Of a stretch of 64,000 nucleotides of DNA, positions 44,965 through 57,020 are shown one piece after another. Origin of the DNA: Pseudeuparius sepicola. Its lineage: Eukaryota; Arthropoda; Insecta; Coleoptera; Anthribidae. A model generated the notes under the pieces. The model was given only the letters and a program-made list of their open reading frames with translations. It was not told the DNA's origin and made no database searches. The position numbers and the translations under genes are program-made. The stretch covers positions 28,929,278-28,993,277 of the forward strand of contig OY987302.1 of assembly GCA_963920635.1 (NCBI GenBank). The letters are read 5' to 3'. Each line of letters begins with the position of its first letter. The stretch's first letter is position 1.

Positions 44965-45905
44965 CCGTCAGACAGTGACAGATTTTCCTTACTGATTTTG
45001 TCATTTATGCCTTGGAGAGGGTTGAAAGGTAAATCGATGCTAAGTCGGAAAATAGTAATTTTAAGTTTGGCCCCCGGGGAAAACATGGAAAATTCGATTT
45101 TTCAAAACAGAAAAAAGGTATTAATTCTCACTTATGCTATATTCACCGTATGATTTCTTATACTATTCCGACCTCGAAAACCCAAAGGCATAAGTGTAGC
45201 GTGTGGAAAAAGGGTTGAATTAAGGGTTTGGCAGATCACAAAAAATGACTTGGTTTACTGACTCCGTCAGTTATGCCGTTCGAAATTGTGAAAACTCATA
45301 TCCTCACTAGCCCAAAAATTGATTGGCAGAAGTGACGCGTGGGGAAAAATGCACTTTTGGGTTGGAAAATAAGTCGGAATTTTTTTTTTTCGTCAACTGA
45401 TTTCTGCACTTATGCCTCTGAAACTATAGAAAGTGCATTCATTTTATCCCTGACAAAATCAGTTGATGAAAAACAATTTTTCCGATTTATTTTCCGACCC
45501 AAAAGTGCATTTTTCCCCACGCGTCACTTGTGCCAATCAATTTTTGGGCTAGTGAGGATATAAGTTTTCACCATTTCTAACGGCATAACTGACGGAGTCA
45601 GAAACCAGGTAATTTTTTGTGTGATCTGCCATAAACCCTTAATTCAACCCTTTTTCCACACGCTACACTTATGCCTTTGGATTTTTGAGGTCGGAATAGT
45701 ATAACAAATCATACGGTGAACATGGCATAAGTGAGAATTAGTACCTTTTTTCTGTTTTGAAAAATCGAATTTTCCATTTGTTTTCCCCGGGGCCAAACTT
45801 AAAATTACTATTTTCCGACTCAGCATCGATTTACCTTTCAACCCTCTCCAAGGCATAAATGAGAAAATCAATAAGGAAAATCTGTCACTGGTCACTGTCT
45901 GACGG
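44965..45905. mobile_element. 941 bp foldback, CCGTCAGACAGTGACAG ends
   Basis: The arms are ~430-480 bp and close to identical; the centre is ~75 bp and contains complementary TCAACTGATTT and AAATCAGTTGA words. The right end has a 7 bp internal duplication (TCACTGGTCACTG). The open frames on both arms are mirror images and non-coding. The 16 bp direct repeat outside (44891, 45913) lies 6-60 bp away and is not a simple target duplication. Confidence 0.85.
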
Positions 45906-46029
45906 TTTACTAGGTGTGAAGTTAGCAGCCAATTATTTTAGGGAAGGGCAGCTAAAAACAATATCAAAACCGCCATTAAAATTCAATTAATTTAATTCAC
46001 CCAAAGCGATAAAATTAATTATTTCACAG

Positions 46030-48032
46030 GTAAAAAATTTTGTGCCACCATCTTTTTCGCACCACAAATAGCTGGTACCAGAGGTTTACAGGGATCATAT
46101 TGAGATTCCCTTACGCGCCGTCCTAGAGGGTGAAATCTACCCCAAGCACTAAAAATTAATTATTTCAACCTGTAGAAAATGTTGTGCCACCATCATCTTT
46201 GCGTCAAAAATAGCTCGTACGTATCTAGAGGTTTACAGAATCATAGTGAGATTCCCTTATGAGCTGTCCTAGAGGGTAAAATCTACCCCACGCTCTAAAA
46301 ATTAATCATTTCACCCTGTAGGAAATCAAAATGGGACACACTGTATATGTACAGGGTGTCCAACTTTAAAACTGTACAAATCTCGACAAATCCGTAAAAT
46401 CTTCATTTTTAAAGATAATCGCCTAAACTTTTTTTTGTTTGAAAGACCTTCAAAAACTGCTTCTCTTGACCTTCCTGCCATTTTCAAAATGCAAATCCAG
46501 AGCCGGCTGCGATTTTTTTATACCCCCAATTTTCTAGATAACTATTTAGCGATTTTTTTATTTAAAATCTGACCCCACAGCGTTAATCAGTACATCTCAG
46601 AACCCCAATATACCAAATTTGAATAAAAAATATACAGGGAGTTCCATTCTGAAGGGTATCAAAGTTGATGCAAAGATGATGGTGGCACAACATTTCCTAC
46701 ACCATCATCTTTGTACCAAATATAGCTTGTATCTAGAGGTTTACAGATATCATAGTGCGATTCCCTTAGGCGCTGTCCTAGAGGACGAAATCTACCTCAA
46801 GCGCAAAAAATTTATTATTTCCCCCTGTAGGAAATGTTGTGTCACCATCATCTTTGCATCAAAAATAGCTTGTATCTAGAGGTTTACAGAGATCATAGTG
46901 AGATTTCCTTACGCGCCGTCCTAGAGGGTGAAACTAACCCACGCGCTAAAAATGAATCATTTTACCTTAGAGGAAATGTGCCACCATCATCTTTGCATCA
47001 AAAATAGCTTGTATTTAGAGGTTTACAGAGATCATAGTGAGATTCCCTTATGCACCGGGTATATTTCACCCTCTAGGAAGTACGCGTAAGGGAATTTCAC
47101 TATGATTTCGGTAAACCTCTAGATACAAGCTATTTTTGATGCAAAGATGATGGTGGCACAACATTTCCTACAGGGTGAAATGATTAATTTTTAGCGTGTA
47201 GGGTAGATATCACCCTCTAGGACGGCACGTAAGGGAATCTCACTATGATCTCTGTAAACCTCTAGATACAAGATATTTTTGATGCAAAGATGATGGTGGC
47301 ACAACATTTCCTACTGGGTGAAATGGTTAATTTTTGGCGCCTGGGGTAGATTTCACCCTCTAGGACGGCGCCTAAGGGAATCTCACTATGATCTCTGTAA
47401 ACCTCTAGATACAAGCTATTTTTGGTGCAAAGATGATGGTGGCAGAATATGTCCCACAGGGTGGAATAACTAATTTTTAACTAGGGGTAGATTTCACCCA
47501 CTAGTACTGCACGTAAGGGAATCTCACTATGATCTCTAAGTCTCTAGGTGCAAGCTATTTTTGATGCAAATATGATGGTGGCACAACATTTCCTACGCAG
47601 GGTTAAATAATTAATTGTTATCGCGTGCGGTAGATGGCGCGTAAGGAAATCTCACTATGATCTCTGTAACCCTCTAGATACAAGCTATTTTTGATGCAAA
47701 GATGATGGTGGCACACCATTCCCTACATGGTGAAATAATTAATTTTTTGCGCTTGAGGTAGATTTTGTCCTCTAAGACGGCGTGTAAGGGAATCTCACTA
47801 TGATCTCTGTAAACCTCTAGATACAAGCTATTTTTGGTGCAAAGATGATGGTGGCAGAATATGTCCCACAGGGTGTAATAACTAATTTTTAACTAGGGGT
47901 AGATTTCACCCACTAGTACGGCACATAAGGGAATCTCACTATGATCTCTGTAAACCTCTAGACACAAGCTATTTTTGATGCAATGCTGGTGGCATAACAT
48001 TTCCTACAGGGTGAAATGATTCATTTTTAGCG
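46030..48032. repeat. 143 bp-period satellite array with strand switch
   Basis: The monomer contains GATGCAAAGATGATGGTGGC, CAGGGTGAAATGATTAATTT, TTTCACCCTCTAGGACGG and ATCTCACTATGATCTCTGTA. From ~46030 to ~47050 the units are on the minus strand; from ~47059 to 48032 they are on the plus strand. The spacing measured at 47138, 47281 and 47424 is exactly 143. A mariner-like MITE half interrupts at 46352-46668, with a ~35 bp micro-inversion just after. The LTR element sits at its right edge; outlying copies are at 60536 and 62208. Confidence 0.9.
46352..46668 (+). mobile_element. Half copy of the 27015-27886 MITE inside the satellite
   Basis: Starts CAGGGTGTCCAACTTTAAAA after a TA and follows the left arm of the 27 kb element to GAGTTCCATTCTGAAGGG, then stops at a satellite monomer. 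The right arm is missing. Confidence 0.85.
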
Positions 48033-48857
48033 TATAACCCCAAAGGGTATACTTTTTATTTATTTTAATTTGTTAAAAGACTGAGCCTAAAAGGAGGAAT
48101 TCAAATAAAACAGACAGTAATTAAATTACAATGTTTAATTAGCAACTTTGTGATTGAAACTTACAGGTTACCAAAAAATTATTTGGCTGTTTACAATAAA
48201 AATGTTTAGTTGAAAAACTCGAAAGTTAAGTGCTAATGAATATTTGAATTAAAATGAAAATAACTAATTAAGGCTAATATTTTGGTATATAAAAAACTTG
48301 GTTAGCTTCGAACACTGATCCTGATAATTTGCTTACAATTTTGGACCACCGAGACTTGTAGGGGTACCATGGTTACGTGGTAAATAGTCACTTGTCCGCC
48401 AGACGTCACCTAGACTCCTTTGATCGTGCAATAACCTCCGGAACTAGCTCTAGTCAGAAGCCAGTCGTGAGCTGCTTGAGTGGTAAAAAGGTAAAAGCAA
48501 AACAGTGTCCGTCGCAAAACGCAGCAGTTAAATTCTGTGCTTTTACAAAGTGAAAATATTAAAGTTAAATTAATGTTAAATTTACGAATAGTTCCGACAA
48601 AACTCTGCACAGTAAATGATAGCACAAATAATTTTCATAAAGTGACTATAAATGACTCGATAAATGATTTAAAAAAGGATATTCTTGACGTAGAAAAAAA
48701 ATATAACAATAACTTGTTAAAGCTACTAAAGAACGTCCAGTGACGTTGATTTCCCTGACACTTAAATTAAGTTTTACAAGAAAAAACCTTCGGCTTCTCT
48801 CTGTTCTGGGAAAAAAATGAAATAATTAATAATAAATGATGTTTAGTGGAACCCATA

Positions 48858-48930
48858 TCTCCGGTAGCTTAGTTGGTTAAAGTGCCTACGGCCACAGTAG
48901 GAGTCCCGGGTTCAAGTCCCGGCTGGAGTG
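48858..48930 (+). pseudogene. tRNA-like sequence 1 (SINE head)
   Basis: Folds as a complete cloverleaf of 73 nt: acceptor TCTCCGG/CTGGAGT (one end mismatch, one G-T), U8 A9, D stem GCTT/AAGT, anticodon stem CCTAC/GTAGG, T stem CCGGG/CCCGG with loop TTCAAGT. The loop GGCCACA would give anticodon CCA (Trp), but position 33 is G instead of U. The A box TAGCTTAGTTGG and B box GGTTCAAGTCC are good. It is probably a polymerase III promoter of a SINE, not a decoding tRNA. Confidence 0.65.
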
Positions 48931-49268
48931 CATTTTTTTCAATTGATATCCTTTACCTGATATGCCACTAAACATCATTTATTATTTATAATTATTACAG
49001 GTACTAAAAATCTTTCTGTGTTTCATATTCTGGCTTTGACATTGTAGGTTAGAATTTCCACGTTCGATACTTGCAATAAGTCGCTATATGTCGAATATTG
49101 TGGGTGGAAGAACAAATAGGAAGTTTACATAACCAACAATAATGAATGGTTTCCCTACACCCTCTAACCCCTTCTAGTAGCTGTAGAAGACGCCGAAGTC
49201 TTCTACATCTCACCGCTACTAACTATATATCAATTGGAATAAATAACACCTAGCCGATGGAACCCATA

Positions 49269-49341
49269 TCTCCGGTAGCTTAGTTGGTTAAAGTGCCTAC
49301 GGCCACAGTAGGAGTCCCGGGTTCAAGTCCCGGCTGGAGTG
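49269..49341 (+). pseudogene. tRNA-like sequence 2 (SINE head)
   Basis: Identical to 48858-48930 over the cloverleaf. The 5' flank differs (no 18 bp inverted partner), the 3' flank is the same with a 2 bp difference. Confidence 0.65.
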
Positions 49342-50577
49342 CATTTTTTTCAATTGATATCCTTTACCTGATATATGCCACTAAACATCATTTTTTATTT
49401 ATAATTATTACAGGTACTAAAAATTTTTCTGTGAAATAATTAATATACAATAAAGAAGGATTTAAGTAATAAGCAACCGACAAGTAAAGGTACTTGGCTA
49501 ACAGCTGATTTAGTGTGAAAGAATACGCATAAAATACAAGATTAACAAAAACCGTGTACTATGCCTTTTTACGTTGTGCTGTCTTTCACAACAAATTTAT
49601 AATCAAAAAGAAATTAACTAAAGGTGATATAAAGAGGTACGAATAGGGTGGTAAGACAGCTGTGGGTCCACAAAGAAACAGCAAATCTGGGAGATGAGAT
49701 ATTTTTTCGTAAAAGGTGGCAAAGCCAAAATTCTAAGAAATATTTGAAAAAAATACTTACCCCAGATTCCTGTGTAGCCGTAGTAGGGACCCCAACTGCT
49801 CGTTAAACCCTTGTTCCTCCGTCACCAATCGCTCAAGACGGCAAGGCACGCCGTAAACCAACCCAACGAACCTCGATGGTGGTTACATGAAAATAATACC
49901 AAAAATATTAGCACAGCACGGTCAATTAGATCACCAGAGAGAATTTTCACACTAAACCGCTCATAAATGGTGAAGACTGTGCACGATGATCAAAGATGAT
50001 TCAAAAAATAAAACAATATCAAGAGTGCACAATCTCACCGATTACCGAAACTAGTCGCTTGAAGAACAGAGAGGAAAAAAACCCCGAAATTCCCTGTCAG
50101 CCTCATTTATAACCTTCGGACGTCAGTGACGACTTCCGCGTTGCTAGAACATGATGGAATTGTTCTCTCAAAAAGTAATGGTGAAAAACTTTAAAAAAGA
50201 AACCGCGAACTGATGGGTTCCGGTACAAAACACAAAGGTTAGGTTATACTTCTATCAACCCAGGCGCTCTTCTTCCTCACCGATTCTGTATGGTTTAAAA
50301 TCTGTTGGTCTGTTACATACCTTTTGGTCACTAAATAAGTATTGTTGAAACTGTTAAGATTAATTTAATGTTATTTTAAAATAATAAACAATAACGTACC
50401 TGTATATCAATAAATTAAGCCAAATTCGCAAAATTACAGTACAACACTTTTCGCGTATACATGGTTGCATAGTGGTGCGTAGATTTTTATTTAGCCTTCA
50501 ATAAATATCTTGCCGTATATTGGACGAGCCAAAATTAAAAATCGTGGTAACGGAGATTAGCATAAATTTCCGTTACA

Positions 50578-53500
50578 CACCACCAAAACCAGGTAAGGAA
50601 AAATAAGAAAACTCACGTTTGAGTATTTTTCCTCGAGCAAACCATGTACACCCGAAAGCAAAAAATGAGCTACTTCAACAGGAAGAAAAATAACGATTAC
50701 ATTTTTATAAGGCAAAATTGTTTGAAGAACAAGCCGCTGGGTAAGAACCTGACAGGAAACTTCATAACTCGAAAGTACATGAGATTATTTAATGAAATTT
50801 ATTGTGAACAAATTGTTAAGTAAAATTTTTAAATGAAAATAACAAAAAAATTGTGGGCGCCAGTATACATCGTGTGTATACATAGTGTCAAGGTAATCAA
50901 AAATACAAAAAAGTTAAATCCCAATATTTAAATAGAAAAATGTAATTCCCCAAAAATTGAATTCCCAACTTAACCTAAGTTTCTAACCTTACAAGATTAG
51001 AAAAGGGAGAGGAAAGTGAAAGAAAGTAACTCCCTGAAGCAAGATGGACTCATGAACCCTGCGAACAGCACCGCACACATTTGCAGCTCCCAGTATTGAG
51101 CACCGAAGGGTCCCTCTCGCGTTACTCAATCTTAGCCTACCCCAATACCCGAGGAAACTAACATTTGCTAACACTACTGCCACATGATTCATGACCCACA
51201 TCAAGGACTATAAATAGAAAAAGAAAGATTAATAGCCAATAGCCAAAACTATAAATCCCATGGCCATAGCACACTCCGGATAAACATTTAAGTTATAACT
51301 CTCCGGAAAAGAGGAAATGTACAACCAAAAACAAAATAACTATTGCAAAAATAGAAAAGAGAAATAAAATGAACGAAAATTTGAAACAATTACAACTCTG
51401 AGTCACATGATTCAAAAGTTGTCAAAATTAACCCATCGGTAAATTACGAACTTGTCGAGTATTTTATTTGAAAAAAAAAAAAACGATAAATTTAAGAAAC
51501 ATTTTGAAATATACAGACTAACCTGTGAATAACCGTAGGTCAGTCAATAAATAACTGCGCTCCATAAGCCTACGCGAAATTCTTAAGGTACCTACTTCGG
51601 ACACTCAAGGCGCTATCTAAACCGAAATAAGAACCAACAAAAGAGAAATATATATTTTCTGGACACATTTTGTGCTATCCGAGCCAAATTAAAAAATATA
51701 TAACTGTATATTTCAAGTACGATAAGTGATTAATCCTGACAAAGGTGAACCAAAAAAATTTCAATCTATTTAAGGTAAAGTAGAATAACATTTGGTGACA
51801 ACTATGACTCAGAGAAGAGATTCACAGATGTGAACAAAAAACAAAAGCAATACGAGATAAGTAGGTAAACCAAAATGTATGCAAGAGGGTTCCATCCTGT
51901 CACATACTACAGTTGTGTAAAGAGAGGGTCTGGAACGAGAAGATTCGACTCCAGAAGGTAATTAATTATCACTATGAAAGTTAAACTGGGTCTATTGCCA
52001 GAATAGTGCACAAATCAGGGAAGGGATTTTTGGAAGGGAAAAGGAATGTAATAACCCCACTATTGAAAACAATTTCTTGCTGAGACTACGGCCAGTCGCC
52101 CTCAGACCTGTGTGCTCGGTTTTAATACTCTCAGGATCCAAAAGGATCACCCAGGGAATCGTTAGGAGTAGCTTCGAAATAAAACATAAAAACTAAAAAT
52201 GAAGTGTACTGAAAAGGAGATTTGCACAAAATCTAACAATATTACCAGGGGGAAAAAACGAGACTAACCTGACTAAACCTCAAAATATCAACCTTACTGA
52301 TATATAAAAAGATACTAAAAAGGTTTCTAAAATTTTAAATTGACTGAAAAATTAAATTTTATAAAAAAAACTGAACATCTGACGAGAGCAAGAATTGTTA
52401 AGGTATTTTCAAATATGCAAAAAAATTTATTAGGTAGTCAAAATTATTCTGTGGAGATCATAATCCAAATAAAAACAATAAAGTAGAACATTAAAGGTAC
52501 ATGGTACTTCCATGATTCTACACTCTTGCCAAAAATTGTCACATAAGAACCAAAAAACAAAATCCAATACAAACCCTGCATAATATCAAAAATTAAATAA
52601 GGTAAGGTAAAGCGAGGGTTGCATTAGAACCTGTATACCAAAAGAATAAGATCAAACCTTCCACCGGAATAAACTGATTTTATTGTGACAGAATAAAGTT
52701 AATTAATTGAATTATAAAGCAGAAAAGATAACAAGATAACACTAAATTGTAACCTTAACAAAACTTAGCACGTTAATTGCTTGTCAAGTTAAATTTAAGT
52801 TAGAAATGATGTTGTTCTAACTGTGCTCGATAGAAATTAGATAAGGTTCTTTTGCTAAATTCTAGAGCGATTAAATAATAGTTCCCCTTGTAACATATTC
52901 TGAATGGGTGGAAAGTCCAGAGATATGTCACACCAAATAGCGTATGACAAGTCTATTTCTCAGAAATTTTCGTGTCTGAAAATCAAAAATAGAATAAATT
53001 AACCAATTAGTATTATTACGATATTTCCAGAATATATGTCAAGCTAAATAATTGTACGTAAACTAGTAAAGTTTTCCCTAGAAGTCCAAAAAATGTCATA
53101 ATGCGCCAAAATAATCTGGAAACGTTTTCCCAGAAAACAATAAACGGGATAAAAACTGGTGAGGTCCCAGTGTCCCAATAATCAAAATACAAAAGGCACA
53201 AGTAGTAAAGTTTTCCCTACTGACAAAAATCACAATAATCGCAAAGCGCAAGACATAAATTAGCAGGAGGATCTCCTGAAAATAGGGTATAAAAGAAAAA
53301 AAAATACTAAAGGTAAAAGAGATAATTTCAAAATTTCAAAAGACACCAGAAATAATATGAAATAAATGTCAGAATAAATAGCAAAAAAAAAACTTGTAAA
53401 AGCTATTGATTTGGTTAGGCTTGATGTTCTGCCAACCTTACTTACTCACTCTATAGAAAATTAGATAATAAGTTCTTTTGCTAATTTCTATAAGGATCTT

Positions 53501-53622
53501 GTAAAGTAACCTTGAAACTGGTTCAAGTAAATAAAGCTCCCACCACTAAAAACCCATAGCAACATATTCTAGAATGATGTTCGTCTAGGATATGTCACTC
53601 CAAAAAATTTGTTTTTCAAAAT
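50578..53622. other. Gypsy region between pol and the 3' LTR, no ORF
   Basis: 3 kb with no minus-strand frame above ~75 codons and no envelope-like motif. It holds degenerate internal repeats: GAAATTAGATAAGGTTCTTT near 52831 and GAAAATTAGATAATAAGTTC near 53456, each followed by CAACATATTCTAGAATG-like text, and several TTTTCCCTA/CAGAAAAC words. It may be a decayed third ORF or non-coding. Confidence 0.5.
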
Positions 53623-56600
53623 TTAACTTGCCTCGTCATCGGAATGTTCACTCGAAAGATCGTCCGAATCCAGGTCTGAATGATAGTCCACAGCCAAATT
53701 AGGCTTTAAATCTTTAATATGAAATTTACCAAGACAATTACCATCTCTATCTTTAAGCTGGTAAACTAATGGCGACATCACTTTATCGACAATACAAGGG
53801 ATGTATTTAGGAGCTAATTTAGCTGAATAATCATTTGGTGCGCTAGACAACGTAAAATTTTTCTTCCACACCCAGTCACCAACGTGAAATTGTAATGGAC
53901 GCTTCCTTAAATTATAATACTTAGCGTTTCGATTGTAAGCTTGCTTTAGTTTATTCCTAACATCCTCATATATTTTTGGAAATTGCTGCAAATCATTTAT
54001 TAACTGATTTTTGTTTGTTATGTCAGGAATATTATTTTCATTTTCAGCTATTTTACCATAATAATCTCCAGAGATTGGAATGTTACGTCCGAACATTACA
54101 TCATGTCTAGCTAACCTTATTGCTTGAGCAATTTTAAAAATATCTACGTCCCATGTCTTGTGATTTTCGTGGATATAAGATCGTTCACTCATTCAGTGTG
54201 ATTCACTTGAGGGTGGTATCGGGCATTATAATAAATTTTTTGAACTTTGTAATCTCCCATAATTTTCTTAAAATCGTTACTAGTAAATTGTGTCCCATTG
54301 TCACAACAGAAAATCTGGAACGCCATATACAAGAAATACTTGATTTTCAACAAACTTGGTTATTGCTTTAGTGGTAGCTTTAGATAGAGGGTGGATCAAA
54401 ACATACTTGGTAAACCAATCTACAATAACAACTAAATATTGATTTTTTGACCTGGGGTATGGACCTAGAAGATCTGCAGATATCATTTGAAAAGAAAAAT
54501 TTATGTTTTTGTATGAACCCATCAAACCAGCACGAGTTGTGTTTGGACTTTTGTTCGCCGCACAAACAGGACATTTCCTGACGTATCGGTACACGTCATT
54601 ACGTATGCCAGTCCAATAATAAAGTTCCAAAACTCTGGCTAACGTTTTTGACACGCCAAAATGTCCACTTGTGGGATCGTCATGGTACATACGAAGTACT
54701 TCCTGACGGTTTGGTGTGGGAACTACAATTTTCCATTCAGAACAGTTACTAACCAAAGGAGTCTTAAAAAATATATGTTTATACAAAAGATTGTCTTTAA
54801 CCTGAAACGTTGTATATTTATCCGGATTGTCTTGAACTTTTTTTATTAGAGATTTATACCATTTACAAGGCTTGAAACTAGTGACATTTAGAACAGCTAA
54901 CTCAGAAGTACTACGAGATAAAGCGTCAGCAACTACCATGGTCGAACCTTTTCTATGTACTATAGTGAAATCAAACTGGGACATTTTGACAGCCCATCTG
55001 GCTAATCTACCAGCAGGATTAGATAATTTTTTAAGCCAAATTAAAGAAGCATGGTCAGTTTCTACAGTAAAATGTGTACCCTCGATATAACTGCGAAACT
55101 TCTCCAAACCGAATAAAACTCCCAAACACTCTTTCTCCGTTACAGTATATTTCCGTTCACATTTATTCAAGGTACGACTCGCGTATGCTACAGGGTGTTC
55201 CATACCATCTGATTTTTGGTATACAGCACCAAGACCACTATCACTAGCATCGGTCTGAATTATAAATGGTTCGTTAAATTGGGGTGCAGCTAAAACGGGA
55301 CTAGTAGTAAGGCATTTTTTAACTTCTTTAAAGGCATTTTCTGCAGACTCTGTCCATTTAATCGGTTGACCTTTTTTGCGTCCATGAAGCAAATCGGTGA
55401 TAGGTGAAGCTATGGTACTAAAGTTCTTAATGAATCTACGATAGTAGCTTACTAGACCTATAAATCTTTTAATTTGTGTGGTTGTCTTAGGTGTAGGAAA
55501 ATTTAACACTGACTCTACTTTCTCTGGACTTGCTCTTAAGCCGTCTTTATCGACCAAAAAACCTAAATAAGTAAGTGAAGGGCGACAAAATTCGCACTTG
55601 TCCATGTTGACAGTTAAATTGGCATCTTTTAAACGGTTAAAAAATTTTGTTAAAACGTTAATAAGAGTCGAAAAGTCGGGTGTAGCGACGATAATGTCAT
55701 CTAAATAAACAAAAGCAAAAGGTTCAAGACTCGGATCGATAACCTGGTTCATTAAACGCATCATAGTTTGAGGAGAATTTGAAAGGCCAAATGGCATAAC
55801 TTTAAATTGGAAAACACCTCTTCCATGCACTATAAAAGCTGTTTTTGGACGGGAGGATTGCTCTAAAGGTATTTGATAAAAGGCCTTGCGTAAGTCAATA
55901 GATGTTAAATACTTGGCATCACGTAGTTTGTTCAAAATGTTGTCGATTAATGGTAAAGGATATGAATCTTTGACAGTGAGTTCGTTTAACTTGCGACCAT
56001 CAAAACAAACATGATATTCCCTGATTTCTTCGTAACTAACCATAAAGGGCTAGACCATGGTGACTGCGACGGTTCAATTATCCCAAGCCTAAGCATCTCG
56101 TCCACTTCCTTATTTAAATGTTCTTGCATGGCATGCGACAAAGGATATTGTCTTTGCCTAAAAGGTTTAGCATCACCGGTGTCGATATGATGAGAAATTA
56201 AATGTGTTAATCCTAACTTGTCTTTCGAAGAAATTCTTTTAAAAAGTGCAATAACAGATTCAAGTGATTTCTGGTTATCAGCAGATAGTTCAGATACAGA
56301 TTGAATAGTATTTACAGTATTAATAATATTTACAGTCTTAATGGTATTTACAGTTGAAGTATTTTTACGTTTTGTTTCAGGCAAAGAATATGACGAATCA
56401 CCATAATTAATTGAAAATTTAAAAGCTTTTAGGGCGTCCATACCCAAAATAAATTTGTGCATAAGAGAAGGTATAACTAGTACAGGTATACGTCTGGTTT
56501 GATTGTTCAACTTTAAAGGCAAACAAACATAACCTCGAAAATCTATAGGAAAACCATCAGCAAGGGAGACACTTGTGGCATCGTCAGTATAAAGTTTAAT

Positions 56601-57020
56601 ATTATTTTTACGCAAAAATTCAATACTACCAGAACCTAAAATTGTGGCATTGGAACCATCATCTACCAACGCAAGAAACTTATGACCATAAATTGAAATA
56701 GGGATATAGTTACGATTATCTTGACTCTTTTTAGAAAAAAGGGAATTAATGTTATATTTAACTGGCTTGACTTCTAGAAACTTGCGAACTACCTCACGCC
56801 ATCTTTCCCAATCAAGATCCCTTAATTCCGTGATTGGTTTGTGGTCTTTTTGGACTGATTGTTGTGATTGTTGTTGTTGGTTCTTGTTGACAAAGTACCT
56901 GGATTTTGTGAACTTCGATAACTTCCCGAATTTTGGGGATTTTGGGTATTTTGGCCAGTGACTGCTCGAACAGTACCGCCACTGGCGTGTGTCACGTTTT
57001 TTGAATGACAGTTTTGACAC
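53623..57020 (-). pseudogene. pol: Gypsy pol (protease, RT, RNase H, integrase)
   Basis: Order from 57020 down. The protease has LVDDGSNATILG (~56680), an Asp-Gly-Ser active site. RT begins after a frameshift near 56020, with LTSIDLRKAFYQIPLE, MPFGLSNSPQTMMRLMNQ and the catalytic YLDD (~55700). RNase H has QTDASDSGLGAVY and ETDHASLIWLKKL. The integrase HHCC finger has HFGVSKTLARVLELYYWTGI then CPVCAANK, and the catalytic core has ISADLLGPYP and, after a second frameshift near 54310, CDNGTQFTSNDF. A third break near 54190 separates the C-terminal part 54192-53623, which has HVGDWVWKKNFT and an acidic tail. Inactive, but the domains are complete. Confidence 0.93.

Larger units (their letters stand above)
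48832..49431 (+). mobile_element. 600 bp insertion with two tRNA-like modules, 14 bp duplication
   Basis: Flanked by TGAAATAATTAATA at 48818-48831 and 49432-49445; the other LTR has a single copy and no insertion. Two ~170 bp modules each hold a tRNA-like fold followed by GCATTTTTTTCAATTGATAT and CCACTAAACATCAT. The first module is enclosed by a perfect 18 bp inverted repeat (48832-48849 and 48965-48982) whose left arm begins exactly at the duplication. Polymerase III-type boxes and target duplication fit a tRNA-derived SINE, possibly dimeric. Confidence 0.8.
48033..50577 (-). repeat. LTR, downstream (3') copy, 2.5 kb
   Basis: Matches 58569-60535 throughout but carries a 600 bp insertion (48832-49431), lacks ~110 bp present in the other LTR (59033-59141), and retains ~75 bp (around 50095-50175) that the other lost. 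The inner end at 50577 faces pol through ~3 kb without a long ORF. Confidence 0.92.

Noticed and set aside
44866..45895. Small proteins at 44866-45153 and 45895-45644
   Set aside because: They are mirror images of each other because they lie on the two arms of a foldback.
44891..45928. 16 bp direct repeat as target duplication of the 44965 foldback
   Set aside because: The copies lie at different distances (about 59 and 7 bp) from the element ends.
46030..48032. CRISPR array
   Set aside because: Units are contiguous 143 bp monomers without unique spacers and flip strand; this is a satellite in a eukaryote.
48858..49341. Two functional tRNA-Trp genes
   Set aside because: Position 33 is G instead of the invariant U, both copies lie inside a mobile insertion in an LTR, and the acceptor has an end mismatch.
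50578..53622. Envelope gene of the gypsy element
   Set aside because: No frame above ~75 codons, and no signal peptide or transmembrane pattern that could be followed across frames.
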